Positions 1 to 11,513 of a DNA stretch of 64,000 nucleotides are shown here, piece by piece; position 1 is the first letter of the stretch; each line of letters starts with the position of its first letter. The DNA is taken from contig OX439137.1 in NCBI GenBank assembly GCA_949318235.1, forward strand, positions 21,942,518 to 22,006,517, given 5' to 3'. This DNA comes from Ecdyonurus torrentis (lineage: Eukaryota > Arthropoda > Insecta > Ephemeroptera > Heptageniidae). A program made the position numbers and the translations under genes. Below the pieces are notes generated by a model. The model did not search any database. It worked only from the letters and a program-made list of their open reading frames with translations, and was not told the origin of the DNA.

Positions 1-245
1 ATATTAAAATAACTTTCTTCTTTTATACGTATTTTTTCAGTGTAATATGTCTTATTTTAATTTAAATTTGTAAGACAAAAAAGAAATCATGTAAAACATT
101 TCTTAGTAATATGTTTTATTTTCTTTGTAAATTGATCGTTTTTTTTTTCTTCTTCTTCTTATTTAAATAAGGAAATAAAAATAGAACGAGATAAAATTGT
201 AACTCAGAACTTGACATATTTTCATACAGATTTGTTCATATTAGT
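1..245. other. AT-rich unannotated stretch
   Basis: No gene, no long inverted repeat and no recognisable transposon end is visible. The stretch holds only short homopolymer runs and a few CTT triplets. Confidence 0.5.
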
Positions 246-353
246 GTTGTTCGTAAACCCTGTTTTCTTGCACCAAAAAATGCACATAGTATTTGTATAA
301 CTATAGTTGGTCGTCATTTTAGTAGCAGAAAGCATGCAGGGGTTACGAACAGC
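246..353. repeat. Palindromic MITE, family F, copy 1
   Basis: The ends form an inverted repeat: TGTTCGTAAACCC at the left and GGGGTTACGAACA at the right. The interior contains a TGCACAT block and the arm ACTATAGTTGGTCG. Diverged copies occur at 22482, 27331, 35909, 47816 and 51691, so this is a repeat family and not a lone hairpin. It is too short to encode a protein, so it is presumably mobilised in trans. Target duplication is unresolved. Confidence 0.7.
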
Positions 354-595
354 ATTTATGTTTTATAGAATCCTTACTTACGTTAGACGAGTTGAAAATC
401 TACAAATTTTAATTTTAAATTGTCTAATTTTATTCACATACTTTAATTGTGACGTAACGTGATTTATTTGTTTGTTTTTTTAAATTGGGGAAATATTGAA
501 CCAATAAATGTTTTAGTAACAAATACCTTTAAAACTAAAAAAATATTAATAAAGAAGGGCTTTTTATTGTGTTTTCCTTTCCTTTTCTTTCCCCG

Positions 596-600
596 CCCCC

Positions 601-632
<32 letters not shown>
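596..632. repeat. poly(C)-poly(T) junction
   Basis: Thirteen C residues are followed directly by 24 T residues. The open frame across it is low-complexity. Between 357 and 917 nothing else was recognised. Confidence 0.9.
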
Positions 633-634
<2 letters not shown>

Positions 635-917
635 CAAAAGTCCAGTCCTTACTTATAAAAAATTACAATTCATTTTAAAATTGGATGACCTAATGATGAT
701 CATATTATTATTTTGACCCTTTTGATTTATTTGAAACACTATCTTTTTTATATGGCTACTAAAAATAATTCAACATCATTTTTTCATCACACAAATGTGG
801 GTAATTTAATATTATAGCGGCAGATTCAATTTATTATTTGTATTTATTTATTTAACTAAAACAAATAGTTAAAATACTAAAAAAAAAAAATAAAAAAAAA
901 AATCATATTCAATACAA

Positions 918-1135
918 TTCAATATTGTTAAAGTATCCTAAAATATAGGCAAAAAGTCGGACATATATGTTATGCGGGGTGCGTACTTTAGAATTTTGCA
1001 GGGGCTTACATTTTTTCCCTCTTTATCATTAAAGACTTGGATGCCTAACTTGGTTATAGAGTCGTGTGACTTAAACCCAAACATGTGTATTTGATGTAAT
1101 GTGTTTTTTGCAATAAAGCCTATTTGAATCTGAAT
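918..1135 (+). mobile_element. 5'-truncated retroposon 3' end
   Basis: The block around 933-985 (GGCAAAAAGTCGGACA followed by TGCGGGGTGCG) recurs at 41397-41452 and inverted at 31067-31125. It ends at 1108-1135 with GCAATAAAGCC followed by tandem GAATC-like units. A short repeat after an AATAAA-type signal is typical of the 3' tail of CR1/L2-type LINEs. No reverse-transcriptase coding remains. The assignment to a particular LINE clade is inference. Confidence 0.5.
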
Positions 1136-1262
1136 CAATGAATCAATTGCAATGAACGTTTTTTAATTGTTGCAATATATAAATGATAAAGATTTTTCAT
1201 AAATACATTAAGAATGTTTAAAATTATTGAAAATATTTTGTTTATTGCAAGTGTGCCATTAA
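1136..1262. repeat. Palindromic MITE, family M, copy 1
   Basis: Weakly conserved inverted ends (CAATGAATCAATTGCAATGA and TTATTGCAAGTGTGCCATT) flank a TTTTTAATTGTTGCAA block. The same order of blocks occurs in a better-preserved copy at 11514-11641, which supports a family. Confidence 0.5.
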
Positions 1263-1362
1263 TAAATATTAAAAATTTATAAATATAAAGAAGATTAGCG
1301 TGAAGAATTTTACGAATGACTGTAACATTAAAATTAATAAAAATTTATTGATATGTAAAGAA

Positions 1363-1365
<3 letters not shown>

Positions 1366-1395
<30 letters not shown>
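1366..1395 (+). repeat. poly(A) tract followed by CAAA units
   Basis: Thirty A residues run into three CAAA repeats. This could be a retroposon tail, but no body is recognisable upstream. From 1397 to about 1505 the sequence resembles a decayed piece of MITE family I (block GCAACATAATATTTAT). Confidence 0.8.
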
Positions 1396-1396
<1 letters not shown>

Positions 1397-1515
1397 AAAC
1401 AAACAAACGTAACCTATGCTACATTTATGATGTCATTATAGAATTAATATTTTTTAAATTTGAACAGTATAAATAAGTAAGCTGCGCAACATAATATTTA
1501 TACCATTCAATGTAA

Positions 1516-1833
1516 TTAAAGGAATAGACGAGAGAAAAACATAAGCATTTTATATCACAAAACACTTGATGGGATTTACATAAATAACTTTAGTTTGTCT
1601 CAAAAACCAACAGTAGCCCTGTAGCAGTGATCAGAAAATTCGATTTATGCAACCCGCACAACATTTTTATACTAATTTTTGCATGTTTATGACGTCATAA
1701 ACATGAATTTTCACACAAATTGCATACTTTACAGTTTTTTCACGCTCTCTCGTGGGGATACATTAACATTCTGGCAAAAATAGTCATCAGTTTTGAAGAT
1801 CCCATTTCGTGTTTATTCATTAAAAAGCACATT
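1516..1833 (+). repeat. TTAA-flanked MITE, family A, copy 1 (3' truncated)
   Basis: It begins with TTAA then AGGAATAGACGAGAGAAAAA and aligns along its length with copies at 49262-49593 and 54065-54390. A perfect CRE palindrome TGACGTCA lies at 1690-1697, inside the larger palindrome CATG...CATG. The last 25 or so bases present in the other copies are missing: similarity stops at AAAAAGCACAT, where family B begins. Confidence 0.8.
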
Positions 1834-1951
1834 AGGGGCTGTAAGCTGCAACCTCTAGTTAAACCTTAGTTATCTTTTTTTAATTGTTGCAACAATCAAA
1901 ATAACAACTTAACTATGGTTTAACTAGTTAGTTAGCGTCGCAGCTTACGGG
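1834..1951. repeat. Palindromic MITE, family B, copy 1
   Basis: The arms CTGTAAGCTGCAACCTCTAG and the inverted CGCAGCTTACGG enclose a centre with GTTGCAACAATC. Related copies are at 25084-25195 and 60826-60905. It sits exactly where family A copy 1 breaks off, which suggests insertion or joint rearrangement. Confidence 0.7.
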
Positions 1952-2252
1952 GGTTTGTTGTAATAGATAAATACTACTAAATACAAGCTAGTATAATTAT
2001 TTTGTATTTATTTTTGTCCATGTGTGCAACAAAATAAAATAAAAATAAAAAAGTAATGATGTACTTATTTTCTTGTAACAAGAAAAGAAATTGCTCAAAA
2101 CGTCGTAATTTTTTGTATAACAGTAGCACTTTATGTTTTTGTCACTTCTAAAATTTAGAAATAAAAATTGCCATCTGTTTCTACTTTTAATATTAAAAAT
2201 AATAAAAAATTATATCAATTTGTAACCAAAGAATAAAGTGAAACTTTACAAG
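1952..2252. other. AT-rich unannotated stretch
   Basis: No inverted repeat, transposon end or credible frame is seen. Confidence 0.4.
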
Positions 2253-3091
2253 GGTTATGATAGAGTACTCTAGAAGGGGGGAGTATACGCGATCCAGCAG
2301 AATTTTTAAAGCCATTTTATTGGTTGTTGAAATCGAGAATATTCAAATCTGATTGGCTGACGTGCCCAAAATTTTCATTGTTGTCAGTCAATGTTATTTA
2401 AATGGGGGTTTTTTGGTTCTGAAAATGACCGTAAGTAATGGGAAAAAATGATATTTTGAAGACTCATAAAATTGTACCTAAACGTTGTCAAGTTATGAAA
2501 TATTCACAGATGAAACTTTATTATTTGGCGAAAAAAATAACATAAATTCAAAAGTCGCAATAATTCGCAAATACCGTTATTTAGTGTTCAATTTTGAACG
2601 CTTTTTTGAAAACGCTGTATTTTTTACGAAGCTATTATCGTGATAACAATGGCAAGTATTTTTTTTAAATCGTTTTATTTTTACTATATTTACTATAAAT
2701 GTTCATAAATTTGATTTAAGCGATATTAAATTACGTTTTCTTTATAAGTATATGGAATTATGTTGTTTATCGATATTAAAAACATCATCAGTATATCGAT
2801 TTTACGTAAATATAATAGGTATAATATACACGAAACATCTCGTTTTTTTAACCTTTTCCCTAGTCCAGCTAGAGTATTGAAATTTGCGCTTTTTTTTTTT
2901 CATAAAAATAATTAGCATAAAAGTTTAGATTTAATATTTTATCTCTATGCCAGCAGTGTCGATTTTTGAAACTACGCTCGATCGCGAAACATAGACCAAA
3001 AATTAATAAGTTGCACGTGTTTTTACTTATTTCTCCGCACTTAATTAATGTTTATTTTTTATTTACAATAACTTTTCATCATTCGTATTCC

Positions 3092-3114
3092 TTTTTTTTT
3101 TTTTTTTTTTTTTT
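3092..3114. repeat. poly(T) tract
   Basis: Twenty-three T residues inside the 4.3-kb element. Confidence 0.9.
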
Positions 3115-3603
3115 CTTCATTTATTGCATAGAATGATGTAATTACGCCCTATTTTCATGGCAAAATAAGATGATTAATAAATGCGGTTTCTCCCAATATG
3201 ATCTTTATACCACTGAAGTGAAGACTGGGGTTTGCAGAGAGATGTAGAATGTTTGCAAAATAAACTTTTTACCTAATTAGTAATTATCTTTTGAAATACA
3301 TCTTAAAATATTTAGAGCCATATTCAACCGTCCATACTTTGAAAAAGTACTATACTTTAGAGCTCGGAATAGACCGTGACCCCGCGCGTAGTCCAAAAGT
3401 AGCGTTCAATATAAAACTTTGAATATCTCGAGTTTGAGCCCTATTTAGATGAAACTTTCACCTCTAGATAAGCAAGATGTTTAACCTTTTTGTCATGCCT
3501 ATGCGATTTTCAACCCTTAGGTTTTTTTACCCTTCAAGGGGAAAAGACCAAAAACACGATTTTCAATATTATAACCTTTGCTATATGCTTTTATTTTTTA
3601 TTT

Positions 3604-3604
3604 T

Positions 3605-3655
<51 letters not shown>

Positions 3656-3659
3656 TTTT
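3604..3659. repeat. (ATTT)n in the left foldback arm
   Basis: About 14 units, between sequences whose inverted partners in the right arm flank an (AT)n tract instead. Confidence 0.9.
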
Positions 3660-4940
3660 GTGAATATCATTTCTGTGGTGTCTGAAAGTCATGTAGTACC
3701 TCCTATTAAAACAATACGAAAATAAATCTTTAAAAACCATTCCAATAGAAAATAAGGCGTAAAAATGATAAGAAAAAGAAGAAGAAGAAGAAAAAAAAGT
3801 AAATAACACGGAAAAGCAAAGTTTACCCAAAATAAATATTTGGTGCTGAAATCTTATTGCCAGGAGCTTTCTCATAGGGCACATTGCGTTTTAGCTCTAT
3901 CTGACCCCCTGGAGGGTGTTTGGGGTGGGGTTTTCCACCCTATTATGATTCAAAAAGCTTAAGTAAAAGTATTCGTGTCAGATATCGCTCTAGGCAAAAT
4001 CGACCCTGCTGAGCTCGAATCCGTTGTCAGATTTTTGGTAGATGCCACCCCTAAGGCGATAGGGGTGGGTTTTTATCCTTAAAAGAGGGAAATTTTTGGA
4101 AAATAAAGCAACATTGAATTGTAATAAAATGCAATATTTTCGTTAATCTAATATTGCATATTCCAGTACCTCTGGTATGGTTTTAACATGAATCCTATGC
4201 ATTTCCAGTTTAAATCACTTTAAAGAGGGTAGCTGGGGTTGTTGTTTTTACCCTTTTTTTCTAAATTAGGTGATTGGTGAGATATCATTCTTAAGTAAAG
4301 TAACCCAATCATTTAATTAAAAAAATAATAATAAAATAAAGGTGAAAAATGCACCCTGCAACCGTCTTTAAAGTGATTTAAACTGGAAATGCATAGGATT
4401 CATGTTAAAAACATACCAGAGGTACTGGAATATGTAATTAGATTAACGAAAATATTGCATTTTATTACAATTCAATGTTGCTTTATTTTCCAAAAAATTT
4501 CCCGGTTTTGAGAATAAAACCCCACCCCTATATCACCTTAGGAGTGGCATCTACCAAAAATCTGACAACGGATTCAAGGTCAGCAGGGTCGATTTTGCCT
4601 AGAGCGATATCTGACACGAATACTTTTACTTAAGCTTTTAGAATCATAATAGGGTGGAAAACCCCACCCTAAACACCCTCCAGGGGGTCAGATAGAGCTA
4701 AAACGCAATGTGCCCTATGAGAAAGGTCCTGGCAATAAGATTTCAGCACTAAACATTTATTTTGGGTAAGGTTTGCTTTTCCGTGTTATTTACTTTTTTT
4801 TCTTTTTTTTTTTTCTTCTTCTTCTTTTTCTTATCATTATTACGCCCTATTTTCCATTGGAATGGTTTTTAAAGATTTCTTTTCATATTGTTTTAATAGG
4901 AGGTACTACATGAATTTCAGACACCACAGAAATGAAATTC

Positions 4941-4943
<3 letters not shown>

Positions 4944-5031
<88 letters not shown>
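4944..5031. repeat. (AT)n in the right foldback arm
   Basis: About 44 AT units at the position homologous to the ATTT array of the left arm. Confidence 0.9.
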
Positions 5032-5035
<4 letters not shown>

Positions 5036-5485
5036 AATAATAATAAAGCATTATATATAGCAAAAGTAATAATATTGAAAATCGTGTTTTTGGTCTTTAA
5101 CCCTTGGCGGGTAAAAAAACATAAGGGTTGAAAATCGCATGAGTATGACAAAAAGGTTAAACATCTTGCTTATCTAGAGGTAAAATAGCGCATCTAAATA
5201 GCGCTCAAACTCAAGGAGATATTCAAAGTTTTATATTGAACGCTACTTTTGGACCACGCGCGGGGTCACGGTCTATTCCGAGCTCTAGTACTTTTCCAAA
5301 GTATGGACGGTCGAATATGGCTCTAAATTCGGCTCTAAAAAAATGGCTCTATATTAATAATTTAATAAAAAAAATTGAAACGTAAATAAATAAATGTCTT
5401 GTGGGTATATATTAGTCATTATATTTGATTAAGACACGGAAAACTTCCACAATAAAAGACAAAACTGATAAAGTACGTCCAATGC

Positions 5486-5486
<1 letters not shown>

Positions 5487-5528
<42 letters not shown>
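5487..5528. repeat. poly(T) tract
   Basis: Forty-two uninterrupted T residues inside the 4.3-kb element. Confidence 0.9.
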
Positions 5529-6826
5529 CTTTACCTTTGATCTTTGATATATAGAGTGTAAGAACGGCAAAAATTTCAGGGTAATGTAATGTATTTATAA
5601 CATCTGAAGTTTATAAATTTCCGGGACCCCTAATCCAATAAGGGTGAAAGTTATAAAAATTTAATTATCTTTATTGTTTATATTAAAATTATACTCATTG
5701 GTAAGTGGTTTAATTAGCTCTGTGCTGAATCGGAGAACTCCTGCATTTTGCTTCACCTATCCTGCTATCACCTGTACTTTTTTTTTTAGTAAATGTTACT
5801 ACTTTGGGGTAAATGTCATTCTATTCCTGTATTAATTTATTTTTAATTTACATAAAATAATTAGTAGTGTATATTCAATTTATATATTAACATATTCTCA
5901 ATTCACAATAAGTACATTACGCATGAATAAACTACGATTATAATACAAAAGTGCAATTTAGATTAATTTAGCTAAAAACTTAATCTAAAAGTAGCAAAAA
6001 ATTAAAGTATATAAATTAAATTAAGAGGTTGTCACTATGCATTTTTAATAGACTTGGCGAGTTACTAAAAACGTAATGTAAAAAATTAGGCACATATAAA
6101 ATTTAGGCATTTTTAATTTTTTTTTTACTTAGATTTGTAACTATGACAATAATTATAGAAATAAAAAGTAGCGATTAATTTATATGTATAATATATTTTT
6201 AATATATTTGCGTGTTTATATAAACATTGTAGACAGCAAGCACAAGAGCGTTGAGTTTGTTTATTTTTTATTTTTCATTGTTGGAGCGCATTAGCCAATG
6301 AGCGTCGAGTATTGATTTTCAAAATATGATATTTTTAAAGCTAAAATAAATTAAATTTATAACACACTGGGAGTTTTGAAATTTTAAACATAAAATCGCC
6401 ATAAAATGAAGTTTGTTCTGTGAAAATTTCAATGCTGTAACTTCCTTTGTTCAATAGTTATGAGGTTTCAAAATCGCGATTTTTCCCATTACTTACGCGA
6501 TTTTTCGTGATCAAAAAACCCCAACAAAGGGTGCGCGTATACTCCCCCCTTCTAGAGTACTCTAGGTTATGATTGTAATTTTTATCTTTACAATTATTCA
6601 TATCCTTTTGACATTTTTTTTAAAAAGAAGCCAAAATTAATTTTAAGTAATTTAAAATTTAATTTCAACACACTTTTTTCAAATTAAAATAACTTTGAAG
6701 TTTATTTTTGTTCAAAAAGTTCACGCAAAGTAAATTTTGTGTATATATATATATAAAAGCTTTTAGTGCATGAAAATAAATTGAAAATCAATTTAAATTT
6801 TGCTTTGGGAGTCAAAAAGAGTTGTG

Positions 6827-6828
<2 letters not shown>

Positions 6829-6893
<65 letters not shown>
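6829..6893. repeat. (GA)n microsatellite
   Basis: About 32 units with one interruption (GAAAGA). Sequence between 6573 and 7461 is otherwise AT-rich with no recognised element. Confidence 0.95.
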
Positions 6894-6894
<1 letters not shown>

Positions 6895-7461
6895 GAATGA
6901 AGTTCAAAGAACATAACTGTACATCAAGCTTCTGTATTTTAAAGGAAAACATAGAAGAATTCTCTTTTATGCACTGAAAAAAAACTACTTCTTCTAAAAA
7001 AAAAAAAGCTTTATGATTTCTTACGCGTATTACGCGTTGTTACTTTTTGGTATATAGATAATATAAATGATTTTTAAATGATGGTGTGGTGTATATATAA
7101 TAAATAAAAAAAAAGTTGACAAAGTCAGGGCCCTAGAGTGAGCCCACAGCTATGTTTTTATTGATTTTGATAGTAATATAAATATGAATGTAAAAGTAGC
7201 ACCAATTGTGCATATAATATGTAAGTGCTTTGACTTTTTCTGTCTGTTAATTAACCTTGTTGAATACGATGCATATTTTATTCTATTGAAGGAAAGGAGA
7301 AATAAAGAAATTTAAAAATAATAATAATAATAAAATAAAACTACAAATTAAGTTTTGAATTCAATTTTGTATATTAGAATGTTGAAAGAAAAATATTTAA
7401 ATATTATATTTTATGACATGTATATTTCATCAAAATTGTTATGTATTGTATAGACTGGTTT

Positions 7462-7760
7462 CATATCCTTACGCTTTGTCGCTATGTTTGTGGTGCCTAA
7501 TGCATTAACCAGCGTAGGAGAAACATTTCCCTCATTTGTTGCATAAATAAAAGTTTTGTTTGACTGTAACAATTTTTTTATTTTTTTTTTCTTCTGGCTT
7601 AAGACCTAGAAATAAGTCTTAGATTGAGGTTTGACGCTTAGTTTGATATTAAAAAATAAAAATAGCGTTTTTTCTATGCTGGCATATGTATTTCTGCCCA
7701 ACATAATGGCAGCTCTTATGAGTGGAACCGATCTATAAAAAGTTATGTTTACCACCAATT
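7462..7760 (+). repeat. Dispersed repeat with inverted ends, family J, copy 1
   Basis: It aligns block by block with 50150-50425: CGCTTTGTCG, CTAATGCATT, CCAGC(G/A)TAGG, GAAACATT, CTAGAAATAAG, TCTATGCTG, CATATGTATT, ATGG(C/T)(A/G)GCTCTTA. The left part (CTAATGCATTAACCAGCGTAGG) is roughly the inverse of the right part (CTATGCTGGCATATGTATT), so it is probably a decayed foldback or MITE. Confidence 0.6.
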
Positions 7761-7792
7761 ATTATTTCTAGTCATATGTTATTTAAAAAATC

Positions 7793-7824
<32 letters not shown>

Positions 7825-9224
7825 TACGCTCTATACCATGATAAAAAAAAGTTCTGTATATATTTGTAAATGAGAACTTTTTTGAAACAGCACAAATGCT
7901 TTTTTCTAGTAAAAATTTCATTATTTCTTCTCTCCTTTTGCTCAATTGTTGTATATTTATGTGATTTAACAGAAATGTTTGCGATGAGGTTGATTGGTGA
8001 ACTTTTCATATGCAGTGGTACTGTATGCTAGTACTGATTTAGTGTCACTTGTCAATCCTAAACAATTCCCTTACTGTTCTATATTTGTTAATATACTGGC
8101 ATTTGCACGGGTATCAACGTGTGGAGAATACAAATGCACACTCAATGCGTACTATAGTGTCTGGAAAAGTCAAAAGTTGTGTGACTCACAAGTCAAACTA
8201 ACTTGTCAGATAAAAATGAGATTCCTTTTTTTTTTTTTTTTTTTTTTTTAAGCCCGTAAACTGTGATATGTGAATATAATATACCTCAAAAATTGTAATT
8301 TCCATTTTATGTCATGTTTGTTTGTTTGTTTTTTGTTGTTGTTATATTATTGGCTAAATTTTATAAACTAGATTAATGTAATATGGCTGAAATAGCCCCG
8401 TATAAGTTTTCTTTAAAACAAAATTATATTATATAAAAATCAAAATATCTGAAAATTAAAAAATAGAGACCCCCATGCTTTATCAAGCCTGGTAGCAAGC
8501 ACACGTCAATAATATGCCCTATTTAAAATTTCTCACATGCCACACTAAAATTGACGTAATTCATCAATTTTCCTCACGTATTCCGTCAAGTGATCGGTAT
8601 GATTATCTTATAATTTAATTTTAACCAAAACACTACTTGCACGAGCTATGAGGAATATTTTTTCCCAGTGTATTTTTTACACACCATTTGTTTCTGACAT
8701 ACATTTAAAATTGTGATAAAAATATTTATTACATTTAAATTCCTGCAAATTGATGTACAAATGTTAAAAACTATTATAATAAGAATTAATGAAATAGAAA
8801 TTTTAAATACTTTCAAAATGTTTCAAAGTTAAAAGTTGGAATTTGATTTAGAAAATTACACTGCAGTATAAATTTTGAAGTGACCTCTAAAAGATTTAAA
8901 AGAGAAGTAGTAGTAGATGGGAATTTGTCGTTTAAAACTTTTCATGCTTTCCTTTTCCTACGTAAAAGCAATTGAGTAAAAATAAACATTTCAACTTCTT
9001 CTATTTTATATATAACTTAGCAATACTTTCTAATAATTTTTCATCAATTTCCTTGAAAAAGTTTTTTTTTTTATTTATTTATTTACTTATTTTTTGCTAT
9101 TTTATAAATGATTTTTTTATCCTTATGCAAAACATCGAATAAACAGCTTGAACTCTATTTTTTGGTATAAAAATATGTATTTTATCGTTAATCCTACGAG
9201 CTTTTTATTTTTATTTAATTACAT
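7761..9224. other. Unannotated AT-rich region with simple repeats
   Basis: It contains ATT triplets at 7796-7823 and a poly(T) run at 8226-8249. A small hairpin lies near 8543 (AAAATTGACG with inverted TCAATTTT). Open frames on both strands here run into homopolymers and have no family resemblance. A short block CCCAGTGTATTTTTTAC near 8666 recurs near 21895. Confidence 0.4.
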
Positions 9225-9437
9225 TTTTTTTGGCCATATTGTGTTATTGTGCTACACCTTCTCCATAGTCCTGTCAAAACAGAAGCCTTATCAACAGGTA
9301 CGATGAAAACCGCACACACGGACCGGCCACGGCCTAATATACTACCCGACATTCGCCAAGACCACCTAGAGAGTCCGTGGGAACTGTAGATAGTCTGGAT
9401 AGAGCGATCACATCAATCATGCACCTTTCGATGCTTT
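9225..9437 (-). mobile_element. SINE family S, 3' part only, decayed
   Basis: Read on the minus strand it matches the 3' two thirds of the SINE at 62607-63013. Matching blocks are CATCAATCATGCACC, the CCACCTAGAGAGTCCGTGG core, ACGGACCGGCCACGGCCTAA and the 3' end CTACACC. The tRNA-like head with A and B boxes is absent. It is visibly more diverged than the other copies. Confidence 0.7.
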
Positions 9438-10299
9438 TTTAACTCTTAACACAATAGAGGATAACAGTTTAAAAAAATTGTTAAAAAAAATAATAATAAT
9501 AAAACACGTAAAAGTATGTAACCGTATTTATCAATTAAAATTTTCCGGAATCGGTTGAGTAGTTTTCTCAAAAATTGCAACAAACGTATTTCTCCTCATA
9601 AGAGTAATGTTAAATTAGGGGACCCGTAGCTTTCCTCACTTTTCCCGCGCTCTAAACCAAAAAACTCCATTCGATATACAGCATTGCAAAAAGAAAAATT
9701 TCACATCTTGGTAACGTATGACTTCCATGTTAAAATATTAGCAGACGATTTTTATAGCCAATAAAAATTAATTAAAAAAAAATATATATATATATATTTA
9801 AAGAGTCTGAAAAGAATTGTCTAGTAAACTTATATAACAAAAAATGGAGCTCAATTAAGAAATAAGACAATTTTATTGGCCGTTGACATTTTATAGTAAC
9901 AAATATATACTTACTGTATATTACAAACAAACATTGGTCTCGTTATTTCTTACTCTATCTATACAGTAAAAAAGCAAAATAACACATGTGTTTTAAGTTA
10001 AAGCTAGAAATGAGCAGGAAAAAAAGTGGGGAAATTCTACTTTTCCTCTCCTTTTTTTTTTATGTATAATGTCCTCTCTCTTTGACCAGTTACAGTTTTA
10101 ATATAAAACACATTTGTAAAATAAAAACAATACATGTTTCACAATATTTCATAATAGAAATGTGCATTACGTAAAGATAGCTCTACTCATTCTGAACAGT
10201 CATTTTTGTGTAATCATGTTTTACAACTTCTTTTTTTTTGTCTTTTTTTTTACACACAAGGAAAAAAATCATTCTTAATACTTTCTAGCTCAATGCACT
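9438..10299. other. Unannotated region with one decayed repeat
   Basis: A block at about 9540-9660 (AGTTTTCTCAAAAATTGCAA, TTAGGGGACCCGTAGCTTT) is similar to 30665-30815, so it is probably an old retroelement fragment. Nothing else is recognised. Confidence 0.35.
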
Positions 10300-10520
10300 C
10301 CAATTTCTAATTCTTAAGTTCATTAATAGGTATTTTGAATTAACTTTTGAAATTTGAAAAATGACGTCAAGGACGTCAACTTATGCATGTGGGCATAGGA
10401 AAAAGTTGCCACCAGCAACGTCATTTTGTGACATGAACTCGAAACTTATAAATTAAATTCACATAATAATCAATTTAGAACAATGTTATTTTTTCTAAAT
10501 AACATTATTAGATAAAGAAT
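10300..10520. repeat. Palindromic MITE, family D, copy 1 (decayed)
   Basis: The centre has TGACGTCA at 10362-10369, then GGGCATAGGAAAAAGTTGCC. The arms hold TTCATTAATAGG and inverted copies. It matches the centre of the better copy at 18852-19200. The ends are too eroded to place exactly. Confidence 0.6.
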
Positions 10521-10681
10521 AATTAGAATATAAAAATAACATTACTATCTAATTTTTTTAGTTTTCCTCGTATTTCATTATTACGATTCTTTCGTCCATA
10601 ATTATAATTTGTATTATTTATTATGAATAAATATTGCTGCAATTGGGCTAATATAAATATTACATATTTCAACATTTAACT

Positions 10682-11054
10682 CTCCCTCCCTCCCTCCCTC
10701 CCTCCCTCCCTCCCTCCCTCCCTCCCTCCCTCCCTCCCTCCCTCCCTCCTCCCTCCCTCCCCTCCCTCCCTCCCTCCCTCCCTCCCTCCCTCCCTCCCTC
10801 CCTCCCTCCCTCCCTCCCTCCCTCCCTCCCTCCCTCCCTCCCTCCCTCCCTCCCTCCCTCCCTCCCTCCCTCCCTCCCTCCCTCCCTCCCTCCCTCCCTC
10901 CCTCCCTCCCTCCCTCCCTCCCTCCCTCCCTCCCTCCCTCCCTCCCTCCCTCCCTCCCTCCCTCCCTCCCTCCCTCCCTCCCTCCCTCCCTCCCTCCCTC
11001 CCTCCCTCCCTCCTCCCTCCCTCCCTCCCTCCCTCCCTCCCTCCCTCCCTCCCT

Positions 11055-11062
<8 letters not shown>
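10682..11062. repeat. (CTCC)n array, G-rich on the minus strand
   Basis: About 380 bases of CTCC with a few one-base slips near 10748, 10760 and 11010. The minus strand reads GGGA repeatedly: G-triplets separated by a single A, the canonical shape of a parallel G-quadruplex. The 169-codon frame across it is a repeat translation and not a gene. Confidence 0.98.

Positions 11063-11111
<49 letters not shown>
11063..11111. repeat. (CT)n adjoining the CTCC array
   Basis: About 24 CT units directly continue the CTCC array, consistent with one array having mutated into the other. Confidence 0.95.
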
Positions 11112-11114
<3 letters not shown>

Positions 11115-11227
11115 CATTAACACCAGAAATTAATGTTCACTATAACGTGTATTAAAAAAATAAATTAAAATAAATACATTACTGAAATTCTCTTGATAAT
11201 AATGAACTATTTCCGTGATTCATTTAA

Positions 11228-11250
11228 ATATATATATATATATATATATA
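11228..11250. repeat. (AT)n short tract
   Basis: About 11 AT units. The flanking 11112-11513 is AT-rich and has a small palindrome near 11385 (CAGACATACTACATG) but no gene. Confidence 0.8.
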
Positions 11251-11513
11251 ACGAAATAAAAAGAGAAAAATATATATAAATAAATTTTATATCTCCACCA
11301 AATGTACGTTGTAGTAAATTTTATTGCGACCTGTTGCAGATGTTACCCAATATCAATATTGATTGATTATTGATTTTTGCCAATACCAGACATACTACAT
11401 GTCTACTATCTGGTGTGTGTTCTACATTTGTAGTATAATATTATTTAAATAAGAAGACGTTAAAGGAGCCACAATATTAACATATATAATTAAAATTATA
11501 TGATCTTAAAATC

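Larger units (their letters stand above)
3313..5333. mobile_element. 2-kb foldback element nested in the 4.3-kb transposon
   Basis: The two halves are inverted copies of each other. The left arm runs from AGAGCCATATTC (about 3313) to about 4222. The right arm runs from about 4367 to 5333 and ends GAATATGGCTCT. Shared landmarks include CCGTCCATACTTTG, GATAAGCAAGATGTTTAACC and GGAGGGTGTTT-type blocks near 3910 and its inverse near 4680. The loop between the arms is about 145 bases. At the right boundary the end motif GGCTCTA appears three times in about 35 bases, so the exact end and target duplication are ambiguous. No transposase frame is visible. Confidence 0.85.
2253..6572. mobile_element. 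4.3-kb non-autonomous DNA transposon (hAT-like) with 8-bp target duplication
   Basis: The direct repeat GGTTATGA stands at 2253-2260 and again at 6565-6572. Immediately inside are perfect inverted ends starting TAGAGTACTCTAGAAGG (2261 onward, and inverted to 6564) that match for about 31 bases. Weaker inverted similarity continues for roughly 300 bases: the block GTAAGTAATGGGAAAAA at 2430 has its inverse near 6490, and ATTGGCT is on both arms. An 8-bp duplication and a YARNG-type end (TAGAG) fit the hAT superfamily. P-type elements also make 8-bp duplications. The interior has no transposase-like frame, only simple repeats and a nested foldback, so the element must be mobilised in trans. The perfect duplication suggests a fairly recent insertion. 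Confidence 0.85.

Noticed and set aside
10614..11123. 169-codon minus-strand frame rich in Gly, Arg and Glu
   Set aside because: It is a translation of the CTCC and CT arrays and has no unique sequence beyond short ends.
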